Source: Pseudomonas thivervalensis
GTDB lineage: Bacteria > Pseudomonadota > Gammaproteobacteria > Pseudomonadales > Pseudomonadaceae
DNA length: 64,000 bases
Assembly: GCF_001269655.1 (NCBI RefSeq)
Contig: NZ_LHVE01000010.1
Coordinates: 62,001-126,000, forward strand
Direction: 5' to 3'
Of the stretch, positions 25,243 to 33,646 are shown piece by piece. The notes under the pieces are model-generated. The model was not told the DNA's origin. It worked only from the letters and a program-made list of their open reading frames with translations, and did no database searches. Both the position numbers and the translations under genes were made by a program. Every line of letters begins with the position of its first letter. Within the stretch, counting starts at the first letter, position 1.

Positions 25243-26013
25243 ATGAAAACATATCTGATCGGTTTGATGCTCGTGGCCTGCCCGCTGATAACCTGGGGCG
25301 CCAACGAAGAGCTGCGTTTCGGGGTCGACCCCACCTACCCGCCCTTCGAGTCCAAGCGACCGGACGGCTCGCTGACAGGTTTCGATATCGAGTTGGGCGA
25401 AAGCCTGTGCAGCGAATTGCAACGCCGTTGCGTCTGGGTCGAAAACGCCTTCGATGGCATGGTCTCGGCCCTCAAGGGCAGGAAGTTCGACGGGATACTC
25501 TCTGCCCTCTCGATCACTGAAGCACGCAAAGCCGAAATCGCCTTTTCCAACACCCTGTACGACACCCCGGCCCGCCTGGTCGCCCCTGAAGGCAGCCCGT
25601 TGCAACCGACGGCCGAATCCCTGCGCGGCAAACGCATCGGCGTGCAGCAGGGCAGCGTGTTCGAAGTCTACGCCAAGCGGATGTGGGGCCTGAAGGGCGT
25701 GGAAGTGGTGCCCTATCAAAGCAGTGACTTGACCTATTCGGACTTGATCAACGGTCGACTGGATGCGGCGTTCGACGATGCCATCGCCGTTTCCGAAGGA
25801 CTATTGAAAAAACCGATGGGCAAAGGCTTCGGCTATGCCGGCGAGGTGGTCAAGTCGCCGGAAATCTTCGGCCCGGGCACCGGCATCGGCTTGCGCAAGA
25901 GCGATACAGCCCTGGCCGGGGAAATCAATCAGGCGCTCGAACGGCTCCATCGCAATGGCACCTACGCGCGCATTGCCAGGAAGTACTTCGACTTTGACAT
26001 CTCACCGAAATAA
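25243..26013 (+). CDS. Polar-amino-acid-type ABC substrate-binding protein (SBP_bac_3)
   Basis: 256 residues from ATG 25243, giving a signal peptide (MKTYLIGLMLVACPLITWGA). The body is an amino-acid/opine binding protein: ELRFGVDPTYPPFESKRPDGSLTGFDIELGESL, FDGILSALSITEARKAEIAFS, and GIGLRKSDTALAGEINQALERLHRNGTYARIARKYF. Best known relatives bind Lys/Arg/His, octopine or other sugar-amino-acid conjugates. It is fourth in order behind the deglycase and kinase and ahead of two permeases, which points to uptake of an amino-acid-containing Amadori compound. Confidence 0.88.
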   Translation: MKTYLIGLMLVACPLITWGANEELRFGVDPTYPPFESKRPDGSLTGFDIELGESLCSELQRRCVWVENAFDGMVSALKGRKFDGILSALSITEARKAEIAFSNTLYDTPARLVAPEGSPLQPTAESLRGKRIGVQQGSVFEVYAKRMWGLKGVEVVPYQSSDLTYSDLINGRLDAAFDDAIAVSEGLLKKPMGKGFGYAGEVVKSPEIFGPGTGIGLRKSDTALAGEINQALERLHRNGTYARIARKYFDFDISPK

Positions 26014-26036
26014 CCCCCCGAGCGGAGCCTGAAAGC

Positions 26037-26726
26037 ATGTTTCTCGAAGGGTACGGCTATCTCATTTTCCAGGGCGCGTGGCTGACCGTCCAGGTCGCCA
26101 CGTGGGCCGCTTGCGTCGCCCTCGTGCTGGGCCTGCTCGGAGCCTTGGCGAAACTCTCGCCCGTGGCGCCGCTACGGCTGGTCGCGACGGTCTACACCAC
26201 CCTGGTGCGCAGCGTGCCGGACCTGGTCCTGATGTTGCTGATCTATTACAGCGCGCAAATCGGAATCAACCAGCTAGCCCAGGCGTTCGGCCGGGAATCG
26301 TTGCAGTTGAATCCCTACGGTACCGCCATCGGTACGCTGGGATTCATCTACGGCGCGTACTGCGCCGAAACCTTTCGCGGGGCCTTCAGGGCCATCCCGT
26401 TTGGTCAACTGGAGGCGGCCCGGGCCTATGGCATGAGTCACTGGCAAGTGCTGCGGCGTATTCGCCTGCCGCAAATGATGCGGTTCGCCTTGCCCGGCAT
26501 CGGCAACATCTGGCAAGTGCTGCTGAAAAGTGCCGGCCTCATCTCGCTGCTGGGCCTCAATGACATGGTCCAGGTCGCCAAACAGGCGGGCAACGCGACC
26601 TCAAGGCAAATGTTCTTCTATCTGGTGATTGCGGCGATCTTCCTGGCGTTCGCAATCCTCTCCAGCCTGGCCCTCAAGCACCTTGAACGGCGCTACAGCA
26701 TCGAACCGCAGCGGAGCGTGTCATGA
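26037..26726 (+). CDS. Amino-acid-type ABC permease (HisQ-like)
   Basis: 229 residues, strong ribosome site (GGAGCC). Family signatures: TLVRSVPDLVLMLLIYYSAQI, the EAA loop AFRAIPFGQLEAARAYGMSHWQVLRRIRLPQMMRFALPGIGNIW, and about five membrane spans. Its stop overlaps the next ATG (ATGA at 26723). Forms a heterodimeric permease with the following gene. Confidence 0.92.
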   Translation: MFLEGYGYLIFQGAWLTVQVATWAACVALVLGLLGALAKLSPVAPLRLVATVYTTLVRSVPDLVLMLLIYYSAQIGINQLAQAFGRESLQLNPYGTAIGTLGFIYGAYCAETFRGAFRAIPFGQLEAARAYGMSHWQVLRRIRLPQMMRFALPGIGNIWQVLLKSAGLISLLGLNDMVQVAKQAGNATSRQMFFYLVIAAIFLAFAILSSLALKHLERRYSIEPQRSVS

Positions 26727-27424
26727 TCGAGATACTGAAAGAGTTCGGGCCGAACTTCCTCTGGTCCGACGGTTACCGCTGGAGTGGCTTGTCCGTCACC
26801 CTATGGCTGTTAGTGACGTCCGCTCTTATCGGTCTGGCCGCAGCGATCCCGCTGGCGCTGGTTCGCGCCTATGGCAATCGTTGGCTGGCACTGCCTGTCC
26901 AGCTCTACACCCTGGTGTTTCGCGGCACGCCGCTGTTCGTGCAACTGCTGATCATCTACAGCGGCCTGGCCAGCCTGAGCCTGATCAGGGAATCGCCGAG
27001 CCTGTGGTGGTTCTTTCGTGACGGCATGCGTTGCGTGATCCTGGCGCTGGCCTTGAACACCTGCGCCTACACCGTCGAGATTCTCGCCGGCGTGCTGCGC
27101 ACCACCCCACGCGGTGAGATCGAGGCGGCACTGGCCCTGGGCATGACCCGTCGCCAATTGTTCATGCTGGTGCTGATACCGAGCATGCTGCGCCGGGCAC
27201 TGCCGGCCTACAGCAACGAAGTGATCTTTGTCCTGCACGCCACGGCCATCGCCTTTACCGCGACCGTTCCTGACATCCTGAAAATCGCGGCAGATGTCAA
27301 CGCTGCCACCTTCAAGACGTTCCAGGCCTATGGCATTGCCGCGCTGCTCTACATGATGCTGGCGTGCGCGCTGGTGGGTGTATTCCGATTGGCTGAGCGC
27401 CGATGGCTGGCCTATCAGCGATAA
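26723..27424 (+). CDS. Amino-acid-type ABC permease (HisM-like)
   Basis: 233 residues with the same fold as its partner: LVFRGTPLFVQLLIIYSGL, EILAGVLRTTPRGEIEAALALGMTRRQLFMLVLIPSMLRRALPAYSNEV. Last gene of the cluster. No ATP-binding subunit follows: the next gene, 11 bases on, is a TetR gene on the other strand. The transporter must borrow an ATPase from elsewhere or the ATPase gene has been lost. Confidence 0.92.
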   Translation: MIEILKEFGPNFLWSDGYRWSGLSVTLWLLVTSALIGLAAAIPLALVRAYGNRWLALPVQLYTLVFRGTPLFVQLLIIYSGLASLSLIRESPSLWWFFRDGMRCVILALALNTCAYTVEILAGVLRTTPRGEIEAALALGMTRRQLFMLVLIPSMLRRALPAYSNEVIFVLHATAIAFTATVPDILKIAADVNAATFKTFQAYGIAALLYMMLACALVGVFRLAERRWLAYQR

Positions 27425-27434
27425 CGGCGAAGAC

Positions 27435-28031
27435 CTAGAGAGGCTCCGCAGTCTGGATGAGCGAGTTGAGCACCAGTTTTATCTCAATCGCCGGATCTTC
27501 ATGCCCTTGCAATATCAAGCCTTCGGCCAAGGCCGTGAAGGTCTTCGCAAGCGCGGCATGTTCCAGTGGTGGTTTCTTGCCCGCATGGTTGAATATGATG
27601 GTAATCAACTTGCCCAAGGCTTCACTGTTTTCCTCATGCAAGTCGTAGTAATGCTGTGAGAACTCTTCGTCACGCAGGGCGATCAGTTGCAACTCGGCAT
27701 CGAGGATCGCACAGCGGGTATTGTTCTTCAGGGTGTCGATATAGGCATTCAAGCCGTGGCTCAACTGCTCCGACGAATACCCCGACGTCAGCGTCGCACT
27801 CAGTCGATCGATTTCAACGCGCTTGAAGCGTTGAGTCAGTTGCAGGAGCAAGTCCGATTTACTGGAAAAATTGGAAAAGAAGGCGCCTTTGGAAAAACCG
27901 GCCTCCTCGGCGATAACGTTGACGCTGGCGGCATGGAAGCCTTTGCTGATCATCAGCTCAGTGGCGGTGTCGAATAATTTGTCTCTTGTTACTTGCTGGC
28001 TCTCTTCTCGACCTAGTCTCTTTTTAATCAC
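27435..28031 (-). CDS. TetR-family transcriptional regulator
   Basis: 198 residues from GTG 28031 (AGGAGCC upstream). N-terminal TetR helix-turn-helix: TRDKLFDTATELMISKGFHAASVNVIAEEAGFSKGAFFSNFSSKSDLL. The C-terminal ligand domain resembles BetI-like TetR_C_6 regulators. It is divergent from the biosynthetic operon starting at 28546, with 514 bases between, and is the obvious local regulator of that operon. Streptomyces gamma-butyrolactone receptors are also TetR proteins, but nothing in this sequence shows that it binds such a ligand. Confidence 0.92.
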   Translation of the reverse strand: MIKKRLGREESQQVTRDKLFDTATELMISKGFHAASVNVIAEEAGFSKGAFFSNFSSKSDLLLQLTQRFKRVEIDRLSATLTSGYSSEQLSHGLNAYIDTLKNNTRCAILDAELQLIALRDEEFSQHYYDLHEENSEALGKLITIIFNHAGKKPPLEHAALAKTFTALAEGLILQGHEDPAIEIKLVLNSLIQTAEPL

Positions 28032-28545
28032 GCCCTCGGCTCCTTTGGCCAGTCAAAATATGTACCTGTAACTGAATGCAACGAAGCGATTACTCACTGT
28101 AGTGAACCCGTGTTTCGCCATCATATCTTATACGCGCCTCGTTCAATCATTTACATTTTAACTTTCAAAAAGTGCCATGTATGTGCCATGTAACCGGGAC
28201 AGCCTACCGTGGTGCAAGATGGACTATGCAGTCACCTTTTTCACTCAAGGACAGGGAGCATTCAAACCCACGAGGCGCGTCGTCTGGCGAGCTGGAGGTA
28301 AACCCTTGTTGGCCTTCCTTGACGTGGCATTTTCTCGCTCCGCCCCCCTGCCGTGTGGAAAAAATCTCCGTAAGGGCCGGTTCAGAGCCATCGATTCGCT
28401 ATCCCTACTAAAATACCGCTTGATTTTCAGATACCGAATGGTTTTTACTTGCGCCGTTGGTGGAGCCCAACGCCTGATCAGCGCATCGAGTCAGTGACAC
28501 CGGTCTCGATGCAATGGCAGGTCACCTCACAGGAGCAGGATTTTA
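28032..28545. promoter_or_regulatory. Long divergent regulatory region with a TetR-type dyad
   Basis: 514 bases, visibly more AT-rich than the flanks, with no convincing gene (two short frames at 28172-28497 have no coding signature). A dyad TCACT-GT-AGTGA at 28094-28105 lies 63 bases upstream of the TetR start and is a candidate TetR operator. The long distance to 28546 leaves room for a substantial leader on the biosynthetic transcript. Confidence 0.45.
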
Positions 28546-29559
28546 ATGGAATATGCCTTCGTTACAGGCGCTACTGGCCTGCTCGGGAATAATGTCGTTC
28601 GTGCGCTGTTAAAACGAAACATCAAAGTAAAGGCACTGGTTCGTTCCGCAGAAAAAGCCAAGAAACAGTTCGGCGGCCTGCCCGTCGAATGGGTCGAAGG
28701 CGACATGCTCAATGTCGACGCCTTCAGTCAAGCCCTGCGAGGGTGCGATGCCTTGTTTCATACGGCGGCCTATTTCCGCGACAGTTACAAAGGCGGGAAA
28801 CACTGGCAAAAACTCTATGACACGAATGTGACCGGCACCGAGCGTTTGTTGCAGGCCGCTTATGACGCCGGCATCCGTCGCGCCGTGCATACCTCTTCCA
28901 TTGCCGTATTGAAGGGCAATAAAGATCAAGTGATCGATGAAACCATGTCTCGCAGTGAACAGGAGGCTGACGATTACTACTTGAGCAAAATATTGTCCGA
29001 ACAAAAGGTCCAGCAATTCCTGGCGCAGCACCCGGACATGTTCGTTGCAATGGTATTGCCAGGGTGGATGTTCGGCCCGGGGGATATCGGCCCGACATCC
29101 TCAGGACAGTTCCTGCTCGACTTTGTCGGACAAAAATTGCCCGGCGTACTTCCCGGTAGTTTTTCCGTCGTCGATGCCCGGGATGTGGCCGAACATCAAA
29201 TCGCGGCCATCACCCGCGGCAGGTCCGGAGAGCGTTACCTCGCCGCCGGCAAACACATGGACATGAAGAGCATTTTCCAGGCGCTGTCCAGCGTCAGTGG
29301 TGTAAAAGCCCCGGAACGAAAAGTGCCCTTGTTCATGCTGCGACTCATCGCGCTTATCTATGAAGGTTATTACCGGATCACCAAGAAACCGGTGCTCATC
29401 AGTACTTCTACGGTCAAGCTCATGGCGCAAGAACAAGGCCGCACGCATTTCAGCCACAACAAAAGTTCGAGGGAGTTGGAATGCCAGTTCCGCCCTGTCG
29501 CTGAAACCCTGACCGATACCCTGGACTGGTATCGGGACAACAACTACACAGATGCTTAA
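28546..29559 (+). CDS. Extended SDR / NAD-dependent epimerase-reductase (dihydroflavonol-reductase-like)
   Basis: 337 residues; AGGAGCAGG precedes the ATG. Extended-SDR motifs: N-terminal VTGATGLLGNNVVRALL, DALFHTAAYFRDSY, catalytic serine in VHTSSIAVL, and Y-x-x-x-K as YYLSK. This subfamily reduces ketones or aldehydes on multifunctional small molecules (flavonoid, sterol or polyketide type). First gene of the putative biosynthetic operon, so it probably performs a keto reduction of the product. An epimerase role is less likely because no sugar-nucleotide genes are present. Confidence 0.85.
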   Translation: MEYAFVTGATGLLGNNVVRALLKRNIKVKALVRSAEKAKKQFGGLPVEWVEGDMLNVDAFSQALRGCDALFHTAAYFRDSYKGGKHWQKLYDTNVTGTERLLQAAYDAGIRRAVHTSSIAVLKGNKDQVIDETMSRSEQEADDYYLSKILSEQKVQQFLAQHPDMFVAMVLPGWMFGPGDIGPTSSGQFLLDFVGQKLPGVLPGSFSVVDARDVAEHQIAAITRGRSGERYLAAGKHMDMKSIFQALSSVSGVKAPERKVPLFMLRLIALIYEGYYRITKKPVLISTSTVKLMAQEQGRTHFSHNKSSRELECQFRPVAETLTDTLDWYRDNNYTDA

Positions 29560-29639
29560 TTGAGACCATTCATATAAAGCCTGCCTCTGTAGTACTTTTT
29601 TGACGCGCCCTATATCCAAGGATTGAAAGAGGTTGGTAA

Positions 29640-31160
29640 ATGAAAAGCCTTTCATATAAAGAAGGTTTTCTGCATCGCTTTGTCGGTTTTTCGGAATCAT
29701 TCCCCGAACAAGTTGCTATCCGGCACCTGGACGCGGATGACGATACCCTCACTTACCGCGAGCTGCGCATCAAGGCCGAAGCCAGCAACGGCGCCCTGAC
29801 AGCACTCGGTGTATTGCCAGGCGACAAAGTAGCGCTGGTGCTGCCCAACGGGGTGGCGTTCATCGCTTACTACCTGGCGATTATCGGGCGGGGTGCCATT
29901 CCGGTCATCCTCAACTGCAAGTTGACCCCTTTCGAAATGAACAGTGTGGTCAGCCTCGCCAGGCCGACCCTGGTGGTCACGACCCAAGCGCTATGGGTGC
30001 AACACAGTGAGGTATTCCAGCCGGACAACGGCGTCAGGCACGCCCTGGTGCTGGACGGCGGGAGCGAACCGTCATCGCCCCTGCCCGCCAATGCAACGGC
30101 CACCTCTCAACTGCCTCGACAGCTCGAACCCTTGTTATTGCCCGAAGGCAATCCGATCGTCTCGGTGCAGTTCACCTATCGAGGCATCGGCAGGCCCCTG
30201 GCGGTTTCTCACCGCTACCTCGACCTGACGCAATCGAGCGATGGGCTGCACGAACACTTTCACCTGCAAGGCGTCGGCTCCGTGCACCTGGTGACACTGC
30301 CGCTGTATGCCATCTTCGGCTTGTCCGTGATGATGGTGTTTCCCTTGAGCGTGGGCGCCACGCTGCTGATGACCAACACCCTGCTCAACCGGGACCTGGC
30401 AGAAGTCCTGTCCGAACATCAGGTTACCTTTGCCTGCCTGGTGCCCGACGTCATTCGCTACTTCAATACGCGGCTGGCCAAACGCAAAGGCTCACGGTTG
30501 CCGTTGCACCCGCAATTGATGATCTACTCGGGCGGCAGCCACCTGCCGGCCGACGAAGCCGAGAAACTGGGCACGCTGCTGGGCTGCAATCCAGTGCTCC
30601 AGGGCTATGGCTTGACCGAAAGCATGCCGGTGCTCGTCCAGAGTTCGATTGGCCCGGTCCACCGCGGCGCCATGGGCCAGCCGATCAGCGGCGTGGAACT
30701 GCGCGTCGTCGATGCCCAGGGCCAGGACGTGGCACCCGGGCGCATCGGCGAATTGCTGATCCGCGGTTCGATGGTGATCGACGGCTACAACGATGCCGAG
30801 GACACCAATGCCCGCTTCTTCCGCGATGGCTGGTTCCACAGCGGTGACCTGGTCTGGCGCGACGATGACGGGCATGTGTTTTTCTTTTGCCAACGCCTGC
30901 GCATCTCGAAGATCAAGGCGCAGATGGTCGACCTGGTGGAAATCGAATCCATCGCCCTCAAGCACCCCGACGTGGTGCGCGCCAGGGCCTATATCGTCCC
31001 GGACCACAAGGAAGTCAACGTGCTGCACCTGTGCGTCGAAGGGACCGGCGAGCTGACCCAGAACGCGCTGAGCACCCTGCTTGCGCGCGACCTATCGGGC
31101 TTCAAGCTGCCCAAGACCATCGAGATCATCCCGCTCAAGGAAGAGGCACATGCACGCTAA
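29640..31160 (+). CDS. AMP-dependent acyl-adenylate-forming enzyme with degenerate phosphate loop
   Basis: 506 residues; ribosome site AGAGG. The ANL superfamily fold is clear: TLTYRELRIKAEA, VALVLPNGVAFIAYYLAIIGRGAIPVILN, A5 motif LQGYGLTESMP, and A7 motif GWFHSGDLVWRDDDGHVFF. The A3 phosphate loop, normally Y-T-S-G-T-T-G-x-P-K-G-V, reads F178-T-Y-R-G-I-G-R-P-L-A-V, losing the Ser, both Thr and the Lys. A8 begins QR instead of GR, and the C-terminal LPKT lacks the usual G-K. It may load an acyl group on the adjacent carrier protein, act with weak activity, or be non-catalytic. Confidence 0.82.
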   Translation: MKSLSYKEGFLHRFVGFSESFPEQVAIRHLDADDDTLTYRELRIKAEASNGALTALGVLPGDKVALVLPNGVAFIAYYLAIIGRGAIPVILNCKLTPFEMNSVVSLARPTLVVTTQALWVQHSEVFQPDNGVRHALVLDGGSEPSSPLPANATATSQLPRQLEPLLLPEGNPIVSVQFTYRGIGRPLAVSHRYLDLTQSSDGLHEHFHLQGVGSVHLVTLPLYAIFGLSVMMVFPLSVGATLLMTNTLLNRDLAEVLSEHQVTFACLVPDVIRYFNTRLAKRKGSRLPLHPQLMIYSGGSHLPADEAEKLGTLLGCNPVLQGYGLTESMPVLVQSSIGPVHRGAMGQPISGVELRVVDAQGQDVAPGRIGELLIRGSMVIDGYNDAEDTNARFFRDGWFHSGDLVWRDDDGHVFFFCQRLRISKIKAQMVDLVEIESIALKHPDVVRARAYIVPDHKEVNVLHLCVEGTGELTQNALSTLLARDLSGFKLPKTIEIIPLKEEAHAR

Positions 31161-31761
31161 CAACACCCAACCGGTCCTGGCCGTTTTCGACTTCGACGGC
31201 ACGTTGACCGACCGGCACACTTTCTGGCGCTACATGCGCTATATCGTGGGCACCCGTTCGTTCTGGCTCAGGATCATTCCCCTGCTGCCCAAGATGCTCA
31301 GCGTGGTCCTGGGCATCACCCCACTGATGCAAGCGCGCCTGGCCTTCATTGCCTGTTACCTGGGCGGACTGTCGGTGGAGCAAGAACGCGAGCACGCCAA
31401 GTACTTCATCAGCGAACAACTGCCGCTCTGGCTCAGGCCCGAAGCGTTGCGGCGGCTGCAATGGCATCAGTCCATGGGGCACATCACCGCCCTGGTCAGC
31501 AACTCGCCGGAAAACTACTTGATCCCCTGGGGCCAGGCCGCAGGTTTTGACTATGTGTGCGGCACGCGCCTGGCCACGGCAAAGAACAAACTCACCGGCG
31601 GGATAGCCGGTACCAACTGTGTAGAGCGAGAGAAAGTCACGCGGCTCAAAGGCTGCCTGAGCAACCTGGATGATTTTTACATTTATGCCTACGGCGACTC
31701 ATCAGGCGACGCTGATCTGCTCGGCATTGCCCACTCTCCCTTCTACAGAAACTGGTACTGA
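31150..31761 (+). CDS. HAD-superfamily phosphatase, subfamily IB (SerB-like)
   Basis: 203 residues from ATG 31150 with AGGAAGAGG upstream; it overlaps the end of the adenylation gene by 11 bases. HAD motifs: FDFDGTLTD (nucleophile and acid-base Asp), LVSNSPENYL (motif II), lysine in TRLKG (motif III), and YGDSSGDADLL (motif IV). HAD-IB proteins hydrolyse small phosphate esters. Within this operon it would remove a phosphate from a biosynthetic intermediate, as required if a dihydroxyacetone-phosphate unit is incorporated; that step is inferred from the AfsA-type domains. Confidence 0.88.
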   Translation: MHANNTQPVLAVFDFDGTLTDRHTFWRYMRYIVGTRSFWLRIIPLLPKMLSVVLGITPLMQARLAFIACYLGGLSVEQEREHAKYFISEQLPLWLRPEALRRLQWHQSMGHITALVSNSPENYLIPWGQAAGFDYVCGTRLATAKNKLTGGIAGTNCVEREKVTRLKGCLSNLDDFYIYAYGDSSGDADLLGIAHSPFYRNWY

Positions 31762-31764
31762 TCG

Positions 31765-33528
31765 ATGAACACGCTGAGCACGTTGGCACCCAAGCATTTC
31801 AAGCGCCCTGGCAACGCCCCGACCGTCATGATCGTCGGCGCCGGCCCCATCGGCCTGTCCCTGGCAATCATGCTGAAGAAATGGGGCGTGGCGTTTCGCA
31901 TCATTGAAAAGAACGCCGGCCCCTCGACCGCGACCAAAGCGATGGCGATCCATTCCCGGACCCTGGAAATCTTTCGCGACCTGGGCGTTGCCGAGCAAGC
32001 CATCGACGACGGCTTCACGATCAACCAGTTTTCCGTGCAGTCGAACGCCAAGCGGGTGCTGAACTACAACTTCTCCTACCTGGACGCGACCTATCCCCTG
32101 CTCCTGAGCCTGCCACAGCCGCAAACCGAGAAAATTCTCCTGGAGCGGCTGAAGGAACTGGGCGCAGAGGTGGAGTGGAACACCGAACTGGTGGACATCG
32201 AAAACCTGCCGGGCTCGGTGCGCATGACGCTCAAGCACGCCGACGGCACCGACGAAACCTTCGCCAGTCGCTGGGTGGCCGCCTGTGACGGCGCTCGCAG
32301 CAACATCAGAAAACGCCTGGACATGACCTTCGAAGGTTCGTCCTACGACCGCTTCTTCATGCTCGCCGATGCCGATATCCAATGGTCCGGCAGCCAGGAT
32401 GAGGGTGCGTTCTTCCTCGGCGCCCAGGACGGTTACGTGGCCGTTGCGCCGATCAGCGCCCAGTCCCGTTATCGACTGTTCATCGAAATGCCCTACAACC
32501 TGCCACCAGAAGGCGAGCGCCCGTCGTTGAGCCTGGAGAACTTCCAGCGGCTGTGCGAAGGACGCGGGCAAAAGATGACGCTGTCCAACATTTCCTCGAC
32601 CACCATCGCCTCGTTCCAGCATCGCCGCGTGCAATCGATGCAGCAAGGCTCCGTGTTCCTGCTGGGGGACTCGGCGCACATCGGCAGCCCCATCGGTGGG
32701 CAGTGGATGAACCTGGGGGTTTCCGAGGCTTATAACCTGGCCTGGAAAATCGCCTATGTCGATCAAGGCCTGGCGGATCCGTCCTTGCTCGACAGCTACA
32801 ACGAAGAGCGTTATCCGGTTGCCCTGGAAGTCGAGAACACCGCGCACCGGCTGACGGGACTGATCACCGTCCGACGTCGCGCCCTGGTCTGGCTGCGCGA
32901 CCATGTCCTGCCGCTGTTGAGCAACCGGAAAAAGGTCCAGCGCAAGTTGCCGTCGATGATTTCCGGTCATCAGTATCACTATGGCAAGAGCGACTACATC
33001 CAGGAGTCGCTGACGAAGAAGCAGCGCTACCACTGGAACAAGAAAGGCAAAAAACCCGAATTCCCGACCGCAACGCCTCGCGCCGGACAACTGGCACCCG
33101 ATGTCGAGTTGTGGCAACTGCAAGGGCTGCCCGCAAAACACTTGATCGATCTGTTCCATGGAACGTTCACGCTGTTGATCTTCAGCGCGGCCGACCAGTT
33201 TTCGCCTTTATTGCCAGGTTATTACGCGTTGGCCGAGTCGGTGGAAAAGGATTATCCAGGCATCAAGGCCTATTGCGTGATCGACGCCCTGAGCAGCGCC
33301 GGGCTGCCGGCCTGGCACTCGACATTGCTGGACCCCGATTGGCGGCTGCACAAGCGCTACCACGCCAAGGCAGGCACGTTGATGTTGATTCGTCCTGACG
33401 GCTACATCGCTTTCCAAGGCGCCGACGCAATCACGCTGGCGACTTATCTGAACGTAAGGTCCGGGTTGCTCAAGGGCGCCAGAAAAACAACATCTTGCGA
33501 GATCGACGCAGTGGAACTCCAACTTTAA
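31765..33528 (+). CDS. FAD-dependent aromatic-hydroxylase-type monooxygenase
   Basis: 587 residues. Class A flavoprotein monooxygenase motifs: dinucleotide fold VMIVGAGPIGLSLA near residue 21, DG motif ACDGARSN, and GD motif LLGDSAHIGSPIGGQWMNLGVSEAYNL. The last departs from the usual GGQGMNxGxxDA at two sites (W for G, E for D). A C-terminal thioredoxin-like extension (about residues 440-587) matches the phenol hydroxylase/PheA-TfdB group. It starts 3 bases after the phosphatase stop. It is likely a tailoring oxygenase of the cluster product. Confidence 0.88.
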   Translation: MNTLSTLAPKHFKRPGNAPTVMIVGAGPIGLSLAIMLKKWGVAFRIIEKNAGPSTATKAMAIHSRTLEIFRDLGVAEQAIDDGFTINQFSVQSNAKRVLNYNFSYLDATYPLLLSLPQPQTEKILLERLKELGAEVEWNTELVDIENLPGSVRMTLKHADGTDETFASRWVAACDGARSNIRKRLDMTFEGSSYDRFFMLADADIQWSGSQDEGAFFLGAQDGYVAVAPISAQSRYRLFIEMPYNLPPEGERPSLSLENFQRLCEGRGQKMTLSNISSTTIASFQHRRVQSMQQGSVFLLGDSAHIGSPIGGQWMNLGVSEAYNLAWKIAYVDQGLADPSLLDSYNEERYPVALEVENTAHRLTGLITVRRRALVWLRDHVLPLLSNRKKVQRKLPSMISGHQYHYGKSDYIQESLTKKQRYHWNKKGKKPEFPTATPRAGQLAPDVELWQLQGLPAKHLIDLFHGTFTLLIFSAADQFSPLLPGYYALAESVEKDYPGIKAYCVIDALSSAGLPAWHSTLLDPDWRLHKRYHAKAGTLMLIRPDGYIAFQGADAITLATYLNVRSGLLKGARKTTSCEIDAVELQL

Positions 33529-33572
33529 GTCGCCCCGTGGCTACTGCCGGTTTGCTTCATTGATATAAACAA

Positions 33573-33597
33573 GGCCCAGTCCTGGGCCATGATTTTT
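33573..33597 (+). terminator. Possible weak terminator or attenuator inside the operon
   Basis: GGCCCA-GTCC-TGGGCC hairpin followed by ATGATTTTTGAT, between the monooxygenase and the carrier-protein gene. The stem is short, so partial termination that lowers or separates expression of the downstream synthase genes is the most one could claim. Confidence 0.35.
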
Positions 33598-33646
33598 GAT
33601 CTTTCTTGTGCATAGAAAGATCGACCGACTTGGTTAGGAGAACCTT

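Noticed and set aside
28172..28497. Short open frames in the gap before the biosynthetic operon
   Set aside because: No ribosome site, no recognisable domain, and composition unlike the neighbouring genes.
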